Source of the DNA: Bacillota bacterium
GTDB lineage: Bacteria > Bacillota > Desulfotomaculia > Desulfotomaculales > Desulfallaceae
Direction of reading: 5' to 3'
Assembly: GCA_009781965.1 (NCBI GenBank)
Contig: WQUS01000129.1
Location: forward strand, 1-5,957
Length of the DNA stretch: 5,957 nucleotides
The position numbers and the translations under genes were made by a program. The stretch's first letter is position 1; every line of letters begins with the position of its first letter. Below are positions 5,730 to 5,957 of the stretch, in pieces. Below the pieces are notes generated by a model. That model worked only from the letters and a program-made list of their open reading frames with translations, was not told the DNA's origin and made no database searches.

Positions 5730-5749
5730 GTTAACCGGTTACGGTTAAC
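5730..5749 (+). other. Small inverted repeat in the antisense RNA
   Basis: GTTAACCG (5730-5737), a four-base loop GTTA, then CGGTTAAC (5742-5749). It forms a perfect eight-pair hairpin in either strand's RNA. It lies between the two larger stems and could serve as a loop-loop contact between toxin mRNA and antisense RNA. Confidence 0.55.
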
Positions 5750-5771
5750 CCATAATCTGGTTGTTTTATTT

Positions 5772-5805
5772 CAAATAATCGCCTTGGGCTAGGGGCGGTT
5801 ATTTG
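5772..5805. terminator. Shared hairpin at the 3' end of the toxin gene
   Basis: CAAATAATCGCC (5772-5783) pairs with GGCGGTTATTTG (5794-5805) with a single T-G wobble, around a ten-base loop. It includes the toxin stop codon at 5799-5801. Stem-loops of this AAATAACCGCC kind commonly follow short holin-like toxin genes. It is convergent, so it can act in both transcripts. The tail on either strand is only moderately T-rich, so it may be a weak terminator or mainly a pairing site. Confidence 0.55.
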
Positions 5806-5873
5806 CTGTTTATGACTAACACTACCAAAGTAGCGAACATGAGCATTATAACTAATGCTTCATATGCAGTCAC
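5799..5873 (-). CDS. Putative holin-like toxin peptide (type I toxin, TxpA/BsrG-like)
   Basis: The minus-strand frame GTG 5873 to TAA 5799 encodes 24 residues, beginning MTAYEALVIMLM and ending with a hydrophobic run and INSK. The pattern M-T-x-Y-E-A-L, then one membrane helix and a lysine at the end, is that of the putative holin-like toxin family, to which TxpA and BsrG type I toxins of Bacillus are related. It would insert in the inner face of the cytoplasmic membrane. At 24 residues it is shorter than most relatives (about 28-60). The start is supported by the minus-strand ribosome site GGGGGTGAT (5886-5878), whose core is eight bases upstream. An antisense RNA, a sequestering hairpin over the ribosome site and a promoter upstream complete a toxin-antitoxin unit. 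Confidence 0.78.
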   Translation of the reverse strand: MTAYEALVIMLMFATLVVLVINSK

Positions 5874-5879
5874 AAATAT

Positions 5880-5901
5880 CACCCCCAATCTTTCGGGAGT
5901 G
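5880..5901 (-). promoter_or_regulatory. Hairpin hiding the toxin ribosome binding site
   Basis: In minus-strand RNA, CACUCCC (5901-5895) pairs with GGGGGUG (5886-5880), seven pairs including one U-G wobble, around an eight-base loop. The 3' arm is the Shine-Dalgarno sequence. The wobble pair is possible only in the toxin-strand RNA, not in its complement. Type I toxin mRNAs often hide their ribosome site this way. Confidence 0.55.
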
Positions 5902-5911
5902 GCTAACCGTC

Positions 5912-5936
5912 CCTAACAACCTGTTAGGTTATTATA
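5912..5936 (-). promoter_or_regulatory. Minus-strand -10 box and 5' stem-loop of the toxin transcript
   Basis: A perfect TATAAT lies on the minus strand at 5936-5931. The -35 box would run past the window edge, so it cannot be judged. Transcription should start near 5924. CCTAACA/TGTTAGG (5928-5912) makes a seven-pair stem with a three-base loop at or next to the 5' end. Confidence 0.5.
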
Positions 5937-5957
5937 TCGTTTACAAGCAAAAAATTC

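Larger units (their letters stand above)
5691..5810 (+). ncRNA. Predicted antisense antitoxin RNA of a type I toxin-antitoxin module
   Basis: Starting near 5691, this transcript would carry three stem-loops: GGACTGACGTG with its complement (5693-5721), GTTAACCG/CGGTTAAC (5730-5749) and the stem at 5772-5805. The last overlaps the stop codon of the convergent toxin gene. This is the arrangement of TxpA/RatA-like modules of Bacillus, where an antisense RNA pairs with the 3' end of toxin mRNA. The 3' end is uncertain. The stem at 5772-5805 is followed by only a modest T-rich run (CTGTTTATG), so the RNA may extend further into the toxin gene. No expression evidence is available here. Confidence 0.5.

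Overview
The window looks like chromosome from an anaerobic Gram-positive-type bacterium (Bacillota, of the clostridial or Sporomusa-like kind). The evidence is strong AGGAGG-type ribosome sites, a sigma-54 promoter paired with a sigma-54 activator, a soluble molybdenum/tungsten oxidoreductase, a membrane zinc-ribbon protein and a very short holin-like toxin gene. The genus cannot be fixed from the sequence alone.

Layout. 1-100 is the right part of a dispersed hairpin element (copy 1). 106-123 is a near-consensus sigma-54 promoter. 195-2255 encodes a DMSO-reductase-superfamily molybdopterin oxidoreductase. A terminator-like hairpin follows (2336-2369), then a complete second copy of the element (2383-2531). 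2593-4335 encodes a sigma-54 enhancer-binding activator with CBS, PAS, AAA+ and Fis-type HTH domains. 4507-5382 encodes a three-helix membrane protein with two double-cysteine zinc ribbons. 5398-5650 is a short remnant of a second sigma-54 activator gene, split by a third copy of the element (5461-5617). The last 300 bases hold what looks like a type I toxin-antitoxin module: a 24-residue holin-like toxin on the minus strand (5799-5873) and a convergent plus-strand antisense RNA starting near 5691. The two gene-free stretches over 300 bases (2256-2592 and 5383-5798) are largely filled by the element copies, hairpins, gene remnant and antisense RNA.

How the parts work together. The oxidoreductase promoter needs sigma-54 and an activator, and a full activator gene lies directly downstream, so the simplest model is that the CBS/PAS activator switches on the oxidoreductase. 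This link is inferred.

The most unusual content is the dispersed element. There are three copies in 6 kb, with 11-bp terminal inverted repeats (GTTACTGGTCA) and a perfect 22-bp internal stem. The stem of copy 2 differs from that of copy 3 by three base pairs, each changed on both arms. The two complete copies are each flanked by an exact 8-bp target duplication. It is therefore a non-coding, MITE-like mobile element with a conserved stem. Its copies landed at the edge of a sigma-54 promoter, in a terminator tail just ahead of a regulator, and inside a decaying activator gene.
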